A stretch of DNA of 64,000 nucleotides, taken from NCBI GenBank assembly GCA_002348705.1, contig DEAU01000019.1:57592-121591 (forward strand), written 5' to 3'. Under the pieces are notes generated by a model, which worked only from the letters and a program-made list of their open reading frames with translations, searched no databases and had not been told where the DNA came from. The translations under genes were made by a program, and so were the position numbers. Positions 40,921 through 49,439 of the stretch are shown here, piece after piece. This DNA is from Candidatus Neomicrothrix sp. UBA2974. GTDB lineage: Bacteria > Actinomycetota > Acidimicrobiia > Acidimicrobiales > MedAcidi-G1. The stretch's first letter is position 1. Every line of letters starts with the position of its first letter.

Positions 40921-41820
40921 TCAACAGGCACTCACGACTGCCCGCTGGACAGCAGCCGTAGCCAACACTCGCAACATGTCGAGATCTCCGTCACCAACTA
41001 CCACCGCATTGGTGGCCGCAGCGACCAAAGCATCACCATCGGAACGGGTGTGTGCCGGAAACACTGCCCTAGCTAGGCCATCGTGGGCGGAGATGGCCAG
41101 AAGGCGGCATTCTGCCTTGGTGAGCGCTGCATCGGTTACCACGGCGCCAATTGTGGTGTTGCCCCGCAGGTCGCCGGAGACGGTCCCGAAACCAGGCGCA
41201 CTGCGCGGCCATCCGGTGAAGGTGCCATCAGCAACCGCTTCGGCCGCCGCCGGGTCTCCCACGTCACCTGAAGCATTAACCGCTACCAGTGCGGCCACAG
41301 TGCAGTTTTGGTAGCGAACCACCGCCACCCCAAAGCCGCCCTGCCTTGCGTGCTCTCGACCTCGCCAGGTTCCCACAGTTGCTCCTGTCCCGGCTCCCAC
41401 CGGACCGGTGGCCACCGGCGAATCGGTCGTCGCTGCCGCAGCTGCTGCCGCAGCACGGCCATCAGCTGGACCCGGACGTACCGAGCTATCGCCTTCCAGC
41501 AGGTCGAAAAGGGAAAGGCCCACCACTATTGGCACCGGACCAGCTCCGGTGGCGAACCCACAACCTTTTCGAGCCAGGTGGTCAACAACCCCATCGACCG
41601 CGGCAAGGCCAAACGCCGAACCACCGGCCAGCACCAACGCATCGAGTCGGTCAACAGTAGAGACCGGGTCCAACAGATCGAACTCACGGGTGGCCGGGGC
41701 ACCGCCTCTCACCTCGCCGGAGGCCACCGTTCCCTCCGGGAACAGAATCACTGTCATACCAGTGCGGGCATGCTCGTTTGTCCAGTGACCTACCTGCAAA
41801 CCTTCAATCGGAAGTTCCAC
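40921..41820 (-). CDS. P1-family peptidase (DmpA/NylC-type N-terminal nucleophile hydrolase)
   Basis: A 299-residue member of peptidase family S58. Motifs: LDALVLAGGSAFGLAAVDGV, GPVGAGTGATVGTWRG, and GNTTIGAVVTDAALTKAEC; in relatives the precursor is cleaved at the Asn-Thr bond of this last motif to free the nucleophilic Thr. It probably acts as an aminopeptidase or amidase on small substrates. It starts with GTG, 11 nt after the glycosyltransferase stop, in the alr-glycosyltransferase operon. Confidence 0.87.
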   Translation of the reverse strand: MELPIEGLQVGHWTNEHARTGMTVILFPEGTVASGEVRGGAPATREFDLLDPVSTVDRLDALVLAGGSAFGLAAVDGVVDHLARKGCGFATGAGPVPIVVGLSLFDLLEGDSSVRPGPADGRAAAAAAAATTDSPVATGPVGAGTGATVGTWRGREHARQGGFGVAVVRYQNCTVAALVAVNASGDVGDPAAAEAVADGTFTGWPRSAPGFGTVSGDLRGNTTIGAVVTDAALTKAECRLLAISAHDGLARAVFPAHTRSDGDALVAAATNAVVVGDGDLDMLRVLATAAVQRAVVSAC

Positions 41821-41831
41821 AACAACTGACG

Positions 41832-42977
41832 CTAGACGCGAGCATGCACCTTCGGACCTGACGCGGCCAACGCCTCAAGACGATCGTCGTAGTCGTCAAC
41901 CACTTTTCGCCAGTCGAACCGGCGAATCGTTAAGGCCAACCCATCAACACGTCGGCGCCAAGATCCCAGATCATTCAATACATCCCGCAAGCGGTAGGTG
42001 AGCCCGCCTTTCGGGTAGAGGGCGACGTCAGCCATGTCGCCGAGCAACCACGGATAACTCTGTTGATCGGGCAGTACCGGGACGCAGCCTGCAGCTAACG
42101 CCTCAACCACAGCAATGCCGAAGAACTCATGGTGGGCAGCGCCAACCAATATGTCAGACCGACCCAGCAGGTCCACGTAGGCGTCCCGCTCCTGAAACCC
42201 CCAGACCACAACACGGTCGCCGAGACGAGTGCGTGCCTCGGTGAACTCTCTGGGATCGACTCGGAAGTTCTCACCCACCACCGCCACTCTGAAGGGCACA
42301 CCCTCATCAGCCAACTGACCAAGAGCGTGGAATACCGCCACCGGATTCTTGTCGTGGTCCCATCGCTGGTTCCAAAGCACTAGTGGACCTTCACCACCAT
42401 CAGCCGGAGTATCACCGATGTGCACAGGGAATGGCACGTCAGATAGTTCTACGCCGACAGGAACCACATGGCATCGCCCGGCCACCGCCGACAGTCGGTC
42501 GGCGTGAGACCTGTCTGGCGCCCGGTTCAACAGATTGGGCAACGCTGCCAAGAGGGCATCGAGATGGAAGCCCGAATTGCACCAAACCTCGTCGGCGGCA
42601 ACCATCGAGATCCAGTCGACGAGTGGGAACTCATCACCTGGTGACCCCTTCTGGTTCGGGCTAGCCGGGTAAAGCAGTTGGCTCTCGTGAAGGTAGCGAA
42701 CTACTGGTGGGTCCCCGAGGAACCGGCGAGACAGGCCGAGAAAACCAGCTAGATCAACCAGACTGGACACGAGCAACACGTCGGGCAAGCCATGAGCAAC
42801 TACTGCGGCCATAGCTTCGTCCGCCATTGTTAGTGCGCCACCGCGCATTCGCCACCGCCATGCAGTTGGCTCATGTGCTACAACGACGACCTCGTGCCGG
42901 CTGTGGCGGGTCAGGCCATTAGTCCATGCGGCATGAGATCCACCTAGATACGGCTCGACGAGCAAAACCCTGGCCAA
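41832..42977 (-). CDS. GT4-type glycosyltransferase, QTMAN/GTDC1 (DUF3524) homologue
   Basis: A 381-residue GT-B enzyme. The N-terminal half (VLLVEPYLGGSHAAWTNGL, then WRWRMRGGALTM) is the DUF3524 domain of vertebrate GTDC1, recently shown to be tRNA-queuosine mannosyltransferase. Family motifs RYLHESQLLYP, NQRWDHDKNPVAVFHAL and the EX7E site HEFFGIAVVEALAAG are intact. In this bacterium the likely acceptor is queuosine in tRNA, but no queuosine synthesis genes are in the window. It sits between alr and the P1 peptidase, downstream of cell-wall genes; that context would also allow a cell-wall role. Confidence 0.8.
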   Translation of the reverse strand: MARVLLVEPYLGGSHAAWTNGLTRHSRHEVVVVAHEPTAWRWRMRGGALTMADEAMAAVVAHGLPDVLLVSSLVDLAGFLGLSRRFLGDPPVVRYLHESQLLYPASPNQKGSPGDEFPLVDWISMVAADEVWCNSGFHLDALLAALPNLLNRAPDRSHADRLSAVAGRCHVVPVGVELSDVPFPVHIGDTPADGGEGPLVLWNQRWDHDKNPVAVFHALGQLADEGVPFRVAVVGENFRVDPREFTEARTRLGDRVVVWGFQERDAYVDLLGRSDILVGAAHHEFFGIAVVEALAAGCVPVLPDQQSYPWLLGDMADVALYPKGGLTYRLRDVLNDLGSWRRRVDGLALTIRRFDWRKVVDDYDDRLEALAASGPKVHARV

Positions 42978-42983
42978 TGGTCG

Positions 42984-44117
42984 TCACCCCCGCGATGATG
43001 ACTTAGACGAGTACCGCCGGGGTGGCCGGTGGCTCAGCGAACACAGCACTTCCCAGGGAATGAGGCCAACGGCCTTGGCCACCTCCGACGCACTAATTTC
43101 ATCATTGTCCTGCGAGCCCAGGAGCACTACCTCGTCGCCAAGCTCCATCTCGTCATCGACCTCGACCACCAGGGCATCCATCGACACCGCACCTCGCAGC
43201 GGACACCGTCGACCCCGGACCAACGCTTCACCCCCGAGACCCCAAATCCGGGCCAAACCGTCGGCATAACCCATGGGCACTGTTCCCAGCCGAGTAGTCC
43301 GCTCGCTCACCCAGTGCTGGCCGTACCCAACGCCCTCACCAGGACCAACAACCTGCAGGTGGGTGATCTCACTACGGACGGTCATGGCCTGACGAAGGCC
43401 CATGTCCCGACAAATAGCGTCGACGGCTGGCCCAGGCGACACACCGTAGACACCGATGCCAACTCGGACCAACGACCGATAGGTATCGGGTCGGGTCAGC
43501 GTGGCCGCTGTATTGGCCAAGTGGACCAAACGAGGCTGAATACCGGCTGAGGCCAAATCGGACAAAACATTGTCAAACCGCTCGACTTGAATGTCGGTAA
43601 ATGGGTCTTCAGGAACATCGGCATTAGAACAGTGCGAGAACACCCCTTCGAGGCTTAGCCCGACCTTGAGGATTCGTCGGGCGGCAGTAACCGCCTTGTC
43701 ACAATGCACCCCTACCCGGTGCATGCCAGTATCGACCTTTAGGTGAACTGGGAAGTCAATAGCACCGTCGGTAACCACCGCAGCCGCACAGGCTTCAATC
43801 CCGGCTTCGGTGTACAACGTCGGTCGAACTCCACCGAGGGCTACCACATCGGCCATCTCGTCTGGACGTGGCTCCGAAAGCACTAGCACCGGCTCGCTAA
43901 TCCCCTCAGCCCGAAGCTCGGAAGCCTCCTCAACGAGGGCCACAGCGAGCCAAGTAGCGCCAGCCTCGATCGCAGCAGCGGCCACCGCCGGCGCACCATG
44001 CCCATACCCGTCGGCCTTCACCACGGCGCACACCTCAGCGTCTCCTACTAGGCGACGGAACGCAGACACGTTGTGGTCCACGGCCGCCAAATCGACCGAC
44101 ACCCAGGTGGGGCGCAT
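42984..44117 (-). CDS. alr: alanine racemase
   Basis: Alr (377 residues) makes D-alanine for peptidoglycan. The PLP lysine lies in VCAVVKADGYGHGAPAVA; VDTGMHRVGVHCDKA and VRVGIGVYGVSPGPA are conserved, and GAVSMDALVVEVDD holds the catalytic region of the other domain with YGQHWVSERTTRLGTVPMGYADG. ATG 44117 follows GGAGG by 9 nt and shares a base with the NnrD stop (TGATG). It is within the glmM-glmS-acpS-nnr-alr block seen in many actinobacteria. Confidence 0.97.
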   Translation of the reverse strand: MRPTWVSVDLAAVDHNVSAFRRLVGDAEVCAVVKADGYGHGAPAVAAAAIEAGATWLAVALVEEASELRAEGISEPVLVLSEPRPDEMADVVALGGVRPTLYTEAGIEACAAAVVTDGAIDFPVHLKVDTGMHRVGVHCDKAVTAARRILKVGLSLEGVFSHCSNADVPEDPFTDIQVERFDNVLSDLASAGIQPRLVHLANTAATLTRPDTYRSLVRVGIGVYGVSPGPAVDAICRDMGLRQAMTVRSEITHLQVVGPGEGVGYGQHWVSERTTRLGTVPMGYADGLARIWGLGGEALVRGRRCPLRGAVSMDALVVEVDDEMELGDEVVLLGSQDNDEISASEVAKAVGLIPWEVLCSLSHRPPRRYSSKSSSRG

Positions 44118-45541
44118 CAGCAAACACCTCCCGATTGCCGGCGAGAGTTGGGCTCTGCGTCGACACCGAGGTTCACCAGTACAGCTACCAGCCTCGCCGC
44201 CAGATCACCTGCCACCACCCCGGTTGTTGGTGCTCCGTCATTGGTGTCCTGAGTAACTAACCGGCCGTGGACATGAGCGGCGGCTGCCGCAGCCGATAGC
44301 GGATCCGAACCCCGCGCAAGAAAGGCTCCGAGGATGCCAGCCAGCACGTCACCACTACCAGCAGTGGCCAGACGCGTGTCACCTGCAGCAGCCAATAGCA
44401 CCTGGCCGTCCGGCGCGGCCACCACGGTAGTCGGACCCTTCAGGAGCACGGTCGCACCAGTATCTGCCGCCAGCGTCCGGGCAACAGACAAGCGATCGGG
44501 GCCCGGTGGCCCACCGGCCAAGCGGGCAAACTCGCCGTCGTGGGGAGTCAAAACCGCACCGGCTGCTGGCCAGACTCGAACTTCAGGGTTGGCGGCCAAA
44601 GCCGTCAGACCATCGCCGTCGACCACTACCGGTCGGTTGGCGGCAGTGGCCGCAGCCAACACGGCATCAACCACTGTGGAGGTAGTTGGCCCGGTTCCAA
44701 GGCCCGGACCGACGACGAGAGAAGCGAAGCGGGCCGCTTCGTCCGCATCGGCAGGAATGACAGTGCTGCGAACAACCTCGGTGGGCACTGCGGCTGCGTC
44801 GGCACCTGGGTCTCCTCCCGGCATAGTCAGGCGGACATAGCCCGCACCGGCCCGCTGTGCGGCAGTAGTTGCTAGGGCGGCCGCACCCTCCATCCCCGAC
44901 GAACCAGCCACCACCCAACAGGCACTCCGCCATTTGTGGGCATCGGCAGGACGGGCCGGCACAAGACCAGCCACGTCGGCGTCCTCCAACAGGTGGGTAG
45001 ACGCGCCTGACACATCGAGACCCAAATCGACGACCTCGACCCGCCCCGCAAGAGTTGGACCGTGGCCGAACAACAGGCCGGGCTTCAGCGCGGCAAAGGT
45101 AACGGTTCTCACCGCAGACATAGGTCGACCCTGTGTCTCTCCTGTCAGGCCATCGAGGCCCGATGGGACATCTACGGCGAGCACCGGAGCGTCAACCGCT
45201 GGTGCCTCATACGGGCGGCCCAAACCAGTCCCGTAGGCGGCGTCGACCACCATGTCAACGGCGTGATCGCCGGGTCGAGGCAGGCTGTCAGGAGATGAGG
45301 CAGCGTCAAACACCGAACAGCGGACTCCCCGTCGGGTCAAACGCTCTGCGGCCGCCCGACCATCGGCTCCGTTGGTTCCCTTGCCAGCTAGGACCGCCAC
45401 CCGTCGTCCATATCCACCGCCCAATTCGTCCAAGACAGCTCTGGCTACTGCGGCTCCAGCCCGGTCGACCAGAACCTCGAGTGGCTCAGACGCCGCAGCG
45501 TCCACGGCAGCCATCTCCTGGGGAGTGCAGACCGGGATCAT
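44117..45541 (-). CDS. nnr: bifunctional NAD(P)HX epimerase/ADP-dependent dehydratase
   Basis: A 474-residue repair enzyme of hydrated NAD(P)H. The N-terminal YjeF epimerase (about 1-210) shows AVLAGKGTNGADGRAAAERL, DAAYGTGLGR and AVDVPSGLDGLTGETQG. The C-terminal ribokinase-like dehydratase (about 215-460) shows VVGPGLGTGP, VLTPHDGEFARL, LLKGPTTVVAAPDG and TAGSGDVLAGILGAFLARG. Same fusion as E. coli NnrE-NnrD. Its last base is shared with the alr start. Confidence 0.95.
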   Translation of the reverse strand: MIPVCTPQEMAAVDAAASEPLEVLVDRAGAAVARAVLDELGGGYGRRVAVLAGKGTNGADGRAAAERLTRRGVRCSVFDAASSPDSLPRPGDHAVDMVVDAAYGTGLGRPYEAPAVDAPVLAVDVPSGLDGLTGETQGRPMSAVRTVTFAALKPGLLFGHGPTLAGRVEVVDLGLDVSGASTHLLEDADVAGLVPARPADAHKWRSACWVVAGSSGMEGAAALATTAAQRAGAGYVRLTMPGGDPGADAAAVPTEVVRSTVIPADADEAARFASLVVGPGLGTGPTTSTVVDAVLAAATAANRPVVVDGDGLTALAANPEVRVWPAAGAVLTPHDGEFARLAGGPPGPDRLSVARTLAADTGATVLLKGPTTVVAAPDGQVLLAAAGDTRLATAGSGDVLAGILGAFLARGSDPLSAAAAAAHVHGRLVTQDTNDGAPTTGVVAGDLAARLVAVLVNLGVDAEPNSRRQSGGVC

Positions 45542-45551
45542 CGATGCACCT

Positions 45552-45917
45552 TCAGAGAGCTACCACGGTCGCCTGGGCCAGATGGTCGGTATGGCTCAGT
45601 GTGACCAACCAACGCTCCACCCCGGCTGCCAAAGCAACCTCGGAAGCGGACCCGTGCAACTCGAGAGATGGCGGCCCGAGGCCGTGGCGCACCACCTCAA
45701 TGTCATACAGGGCGACACCCCCCAGTCCTAGGCCAAGTGCCTTAAGAGTCGCCTCCTTGGCGGCAAACCGCACGGCGTAACGAACTGCCGGATCTAGGTG
45801 CGCATCAGCGTAAGCCTGTTCGTCAGGACGAAAAAGGCGGTCACGTAGAGATGGAGTTCGCTCCAGGGAGCGACGAAACCGGGATACATCAACGAGGTCG
45901 ACCCCGATACCGATCAT
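45552..45917 (-). CDS. acpS: holo-[acyl-carrier-protein] synthase
   Basis: AcpS (121 residues) attaches 4'-phosphopantetheine from CoA to ACP. The Mg-binding motifs IGIGVDLVDVSRFRRSL and RFAAKEATLKALGLGL are intact; VTLSHTDHLAQATVVA ends the fold. ATG 45917 follows the GlmS stop by 7 nt; the upstream extension of the frame is not conserved. Part of the cell-wall/ACP block. Confidence 0.96.
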   Translation of the reverse strand: MIGIGVDLVDVSRFRRSLERTPSLRDRLFRPDEQAYADAHLDPAVRYAVRFAAKEATLKALGLGLGGVALYDIEVVRHGLGPPSLELHGSASEVALAAGVERWLVTLSHTDHLAQATVVAL

Positions 45918-45924
45918 TGAAAGG

Positions 45925-48900
45925 TCATCCAGATCCGGTGCGGAGACGATCAGCAATTTCCGGCACCGGATCGATCAGCAAGTCGACTACCGGCAATCCG
46001 GCCAGCAGGTCGTCGTTCAGGTCTGGCTCGGTTTCACAGACGGCGTCACGTACTGCGCGATAGCGGTTCCCGTAGCCTTGAAGTACACCCCTCAGAACAT
46101 CGGGGGACAGGAGGTCACGCAGTTCCACATGCAGGAGGGTCAAACCCACTGTCTCACGGTCTTTCACCTCGGGGACCAACACAATTGTGCGATCGTCACG
46201 AGCACCGCGTGTAACCAGCACCTCACGGTCTACCGCCACCTGATGCTTGGTGCCCTTTAGAGTCGGATCTTGGTCCGTGCGGGACTGAATCCCTGCCGAC
46301 ATGCCACCTCGGTCCACGATGGTCGTCGTTGGCGACGAGCCGTCTAGACCATCTACCCGGTAACGGGTAAATCCGATCACACCAGACACTGCTGGGTCGA
46401 GGGCCACAAGCGCCCGCAGGGTGCGATAACTGAGCGAGTCACGGGGTGCTCCGGCTTCAATCACTTCACGGGCCAGGCGCGCCTCGAGCAACGTCTCATC
46501 GGTGCGGGAAATCCCTACGGTGACCGTCTTGGCCTGGTGTTTGATGGCGTCTATGGGCCGAGTCAACTCCTCAACGGCCGCGTTCAACGCTGCTGCCAGG
46601 TCATCAAGGACTACGGCCGGCGTGCCAACCCGTCCGAACTCCAACTGATAAGACTCAAGCGGCACAATTCCTAGGGCAAAGCGGAACAACGTAGACAGCC
46701 GCACCGCTGTGGACGCTTCGAGGTGGCCATTGAGACGACCGTTTCGCAGCTCATCGAAAAAAGCAGCCGCCGCTGACCGCAACTCGTCACGAAGGTCATC
46801 TGCTAGGACCGGGCCAGCTGCCGACCCCTCCACTGGCATACCGTCCGCCATTCGGCGCTCCGCCTCAGCCTCAATCGCTGCGTGGGCGGCCCGCAGCGGA
46901 AGAGCCTGTGCGTCGATGGCTCGGGCCGCCTCATAACCGAACAAATGACCAACCATGGTCGAAAGCAAAAACGCAAGACGAGGATGCACAGGCGGCACAG
47001 CAACCAGATCATGGGTTCCCAGAAATCGAGACGACCCAGCGTCAGCCACCACGATCGGCGCTGCCTTGTGGGCCTTGTAAATGGCCACCTCTTTGGCTAC
47101 GTCGTCCGCAGTCGAGCCAACCAGGCCAGTAGCACACACGAGAACCATCGGCTCAGACGACAGATCAATGTGTTTCTTATCCTCAGTGGCGTCAGCAGCT
47201 ATCGATTTGTAGCAAAGTTCTGAAAGCTTGATCCGAATCTCACGGGCCGCCACCAAATTTGGGCCACTACCTACCACTGCCCAATACCTGCGGCCCGGGG
47301 CGTGGTGGGCTGCGATCGTCGCCACATGATCTCGCAGGCCCAACACCTCAATCATGGCTATAGGCAAATCCCGTAAGCCAGCCAGCACCTCTTGACGGCC
47401 GGGATCGCCGGGCGCCCCACAGGCATCAGCTACGGCTGCGGCTAGCAGGATGCCAGCTACAGCCTGCGCATAAAAGGCCTTAGTGGAGGCCACGCTCATC
47501 TCGACGTCTCGACCGTCAGAGGTGTAAATCACCCCATCAGCCCGACCTACCAGATCACTGTTCCGCCGGTTAACAATGGCTACGACCTGTGCGCCACGGG
47601 CCCGCACCAAGTCGACGGTCCGGTTCGTATCGGTGGTCGTACCTGACTGGCTAATTGCCACCACGAGGGTGTCAGTCATGTCTTCGGCCAGTCCGAAACC
47701 GGACAATTCGGTAGCCGGCATGGCCTCAACTAGGACTCCGGTCCCAGCCAATTCGGCATTGAGCGACTCGACGACCGCCTCTCCGGCCACCGCAGCAGTG
47801 CCCTGCCCAATAACTAGGACGCGGCAGATCGTTCCGTCAGCCAAACGGACCCTTAGTTCAGGACCCAACGACGAGTCACCTAGGCGTACCCTCCAGCCTT
47901 CGCCTGGCCCTATCTCTCCCGATGTCGGACCCACCAAGCGACCACGGAGGGTGGCCCGAACCGAAGCGGGTGACTCGCTGATCTCCTTGAGCAGGAAGTG
48001 CGCATAGTCACCCCGATCAATATCGCGGGTGGTGATCTCAGCCCGTGCCACATCTTTGTCCCCTACCGGGAGATCCCGTCCGTCGTAGGACCGACGAGAG
48101 ATGCCTTGCAACGTTCCGGCCAGCGCCCCATCCAACTCCACGATCTGGCCCCGGCTGGCCCCTGGATCATCCGGGTCGGCGGGAGTCTCGCCATCCATAC
48201 GCACGAAGTCAGCAGTCAACTCCACCACCCCGTATGGTTCGCTGGCTACCACGAAGGCATCCTCAGCAAGGCCGACGTATAAGCCCTGACCACTACCACG
48301 CAGCGCCAGCAGCAGACGGTCCGGGGCATCACCAGTAACGGCGCCAATTGCCAATGAACCCTCGAAGGCACTGACCGTGCGTCGAAACGCCTCCAAACGT
48401 TCGTGACCGGCTGCCAGTTGGGCAGCACACAAAGCCGGAACCACCTTGGCGTCAGTGGTGATCTCTGGAGCCACGCTCAGGTCCTCGGTCACCACCAAAT
48501 CGGTGTGGTTGTCAACGTCACCATTCTGCACAGCAGTCACTAGAGGCTCAGCTAGTCCGTCGGCCCGCATGGAATCAACTGGATGTGCGTTGGGCTCGGA
48601 GATCAGACCCACGCTGGCCCAACGGGTATGCCCAAGCACAGATCCCTCAACAGTTGGAGCAGATAGAGCCCGGAGTAGCAGATCGTCATCGGCAAGAGCG
48701 GAACGCAGGGCAGCCGTGTTGTCACCCAGCTCACCGATCTCGGCAGCCTCCTTCACTACGAATGCCAGAGCCCCACCAGTAACGCCATCGAAGTCGAGAA
48801 GACGCACGCTGCCCGAGCGGTGAAGCGGATCATGGAGCCGAGCATTCAGACTTGGGTCGTCGGAGTCGATTCCATGGTTCCAAACCGTGACCTGTAGGCC

Positions 48901-49428
48901 GGCCGAATCACGGCCCCGAACCTCCAACCGGTCGATCGCTGACAGTGCCTGCTGAACGGACAACAACACGACTAAACCAGCATCGCTTGGCGTGCCGGAG
49001 GTAGATAGCGAAGCCACACCGTCGCGTGTATCTAGGCGATCGCGCTTCACCGCCCAGACGGCGTCACGCAGGCGTACCAGTGCCGCATTGGCCTCCTCCA
49101 TATCGGCCGCAGTCCCATCCTGATCCTCAAGTGCCGACTCAATCCGGCAAACCAGCGGAGAAACGTCGGCCAGGATCGCCTCGATTCGACCGGCCAGATC
49201 AGGATCGCGCATTAAAGCCAAGAGGCCGGGCGCGCCACTCAGCAGAAGGTCAGCGTCCTCAAACGAAGCAGCAGCATCCAAAAGTGTGGTATCAGACAGG
49301 GTTACCGGGCTATTTCCAAGGACGTCATGTAGCCGATCAACCCCAGTGGCGACGACCGCCAGCACCTCGTCGGAAGAGGGAACGATCCGGGTTGCCGGAC
49401 GGCGAAGAATCGCAATGATGCCGCACAC
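45925..49428 (-). CDS. glmS: oversized glucosamine-6-phosphate synthase (GlmS) with insertions
   Basis: A 1167-residue protein in the glmS position (GlmS is normally about 610). Cys2 of MCGIIAI is the glutaminase nucleophile; the rest of that domain resumes only at residue 171 (RGRDSAGLQV), then HTRWAS (267), NAHP (280) and QNGDVDN (301), so about 150 residues are inserted. HFLLKEISESP (478) ends it. SIS1 has SQSGTT (593) and VASTKAF (646). SIS2 has the isomerase residues Glu737 (KLSELCY) and His753 (KKHIDL). The C-terminal catalytic loop AKTVTVG (Lys967; LAKSVTVE in E. coli) comes only after about 120 extra residues, and 200 more residues follow it. Activity is probably kept. It makes GlcN-6-P from Fru-6-P and glutamine, for glmM next door. 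Confidence 0.85.
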   Translation of the reverse strand: MCGIIAILRRPATRIVPSSDEVLAVVATGVDRLHDVLGNSPVTLSDTTLLDAAASFEDADLLLSGAPGLLALMRDPDLAGRIEAILADVSPLVCRIESALEDQDGTAADMEEANAALVRLRDAVWAVKRDRLDTRDGVASLSTSGTPSDAGLVVLLSVQQALSAIDRLEVRGRDSAGLQVTVWNHGIDSDDPSLNARLHDPLHRSGSVRLLDFDGVTGGALAFVVKEAAEIGELGDNTAALRSALADDDLLLRALSAPTVEGSVLGHTRWASVGLISEPNAHPVDSMRADGLAEPLVTAVQNGDVDNHTDLVVTEDLSVAPEITTDAKVVPALCAAQLAAGHERLEAFRRTVSAFEGSLAIGAVTGDAPDRLLLALRGSGQGLYVGLAEDAFVVASEPYGVVELTADFVRMDGETPADPDDPGASRGQIVELDGALAGTLQGISRRSYDGRDLPVGDKDVARAEITTRDIDRGDYAHFLLKEISESPASVRATLRGRLVGPTSGEIGPGEGWRVRLGDSSLGPELRVRLADGTICRVLVIGQGTAAVAGEAVVESLNAELAGTGVLVEAMPATELSGFGLAEDMTDTLVVAISQSGTTTDTNRTVDLVRARGAQVVAIVNRRNSDLVGRADGVIYTSDGRDVEMSVASTKAFYAQAVAGILLAAAVADACGAPGDPGRQEVLAGLRDLPIAMIEVLGLRDHVATIAAHHAPGRRYWAVVGSGPNLVAAREIRIKLSELCYKSIAADATEDKKHIDLSSEPMVLVCATGLVGSTADDVAKEVAIYKAHKAAPIVVADAGSSRFLGTHDLVAVPPVHPRLAFLLSTMVGHLFGYEAARAIDAQALPLRAAHAAIEAEAERRMADGMPVEGSAAGPVLADDLRDELRSAAAAFFDELRNGRLNGHLEASTAVRLSTLFRFALGIVPLESYQLEFGRVGTPAVVLDDLAAALNAAVEELTRPIDAIKHQAKTVTVGISRTDETLLEARLAREVIEAGAPRDSLSYRTLRALVALDPAVSGVIGFTRYRVDGLDGSSPTTTIVDRGGMSAGIQSRTDQDPTLKGTKHQVAVDREVLVTRGARDDRTIVLVPEVKDRETVGLTLLHVELRDLLSPDVLRGVLQGYGNRYRAVRDAVCETEPDLNDDLLAGLPVVDLLIDPVPEIADRLRTGSG

Positions 49429-49439
49429 GACGCGGAATC

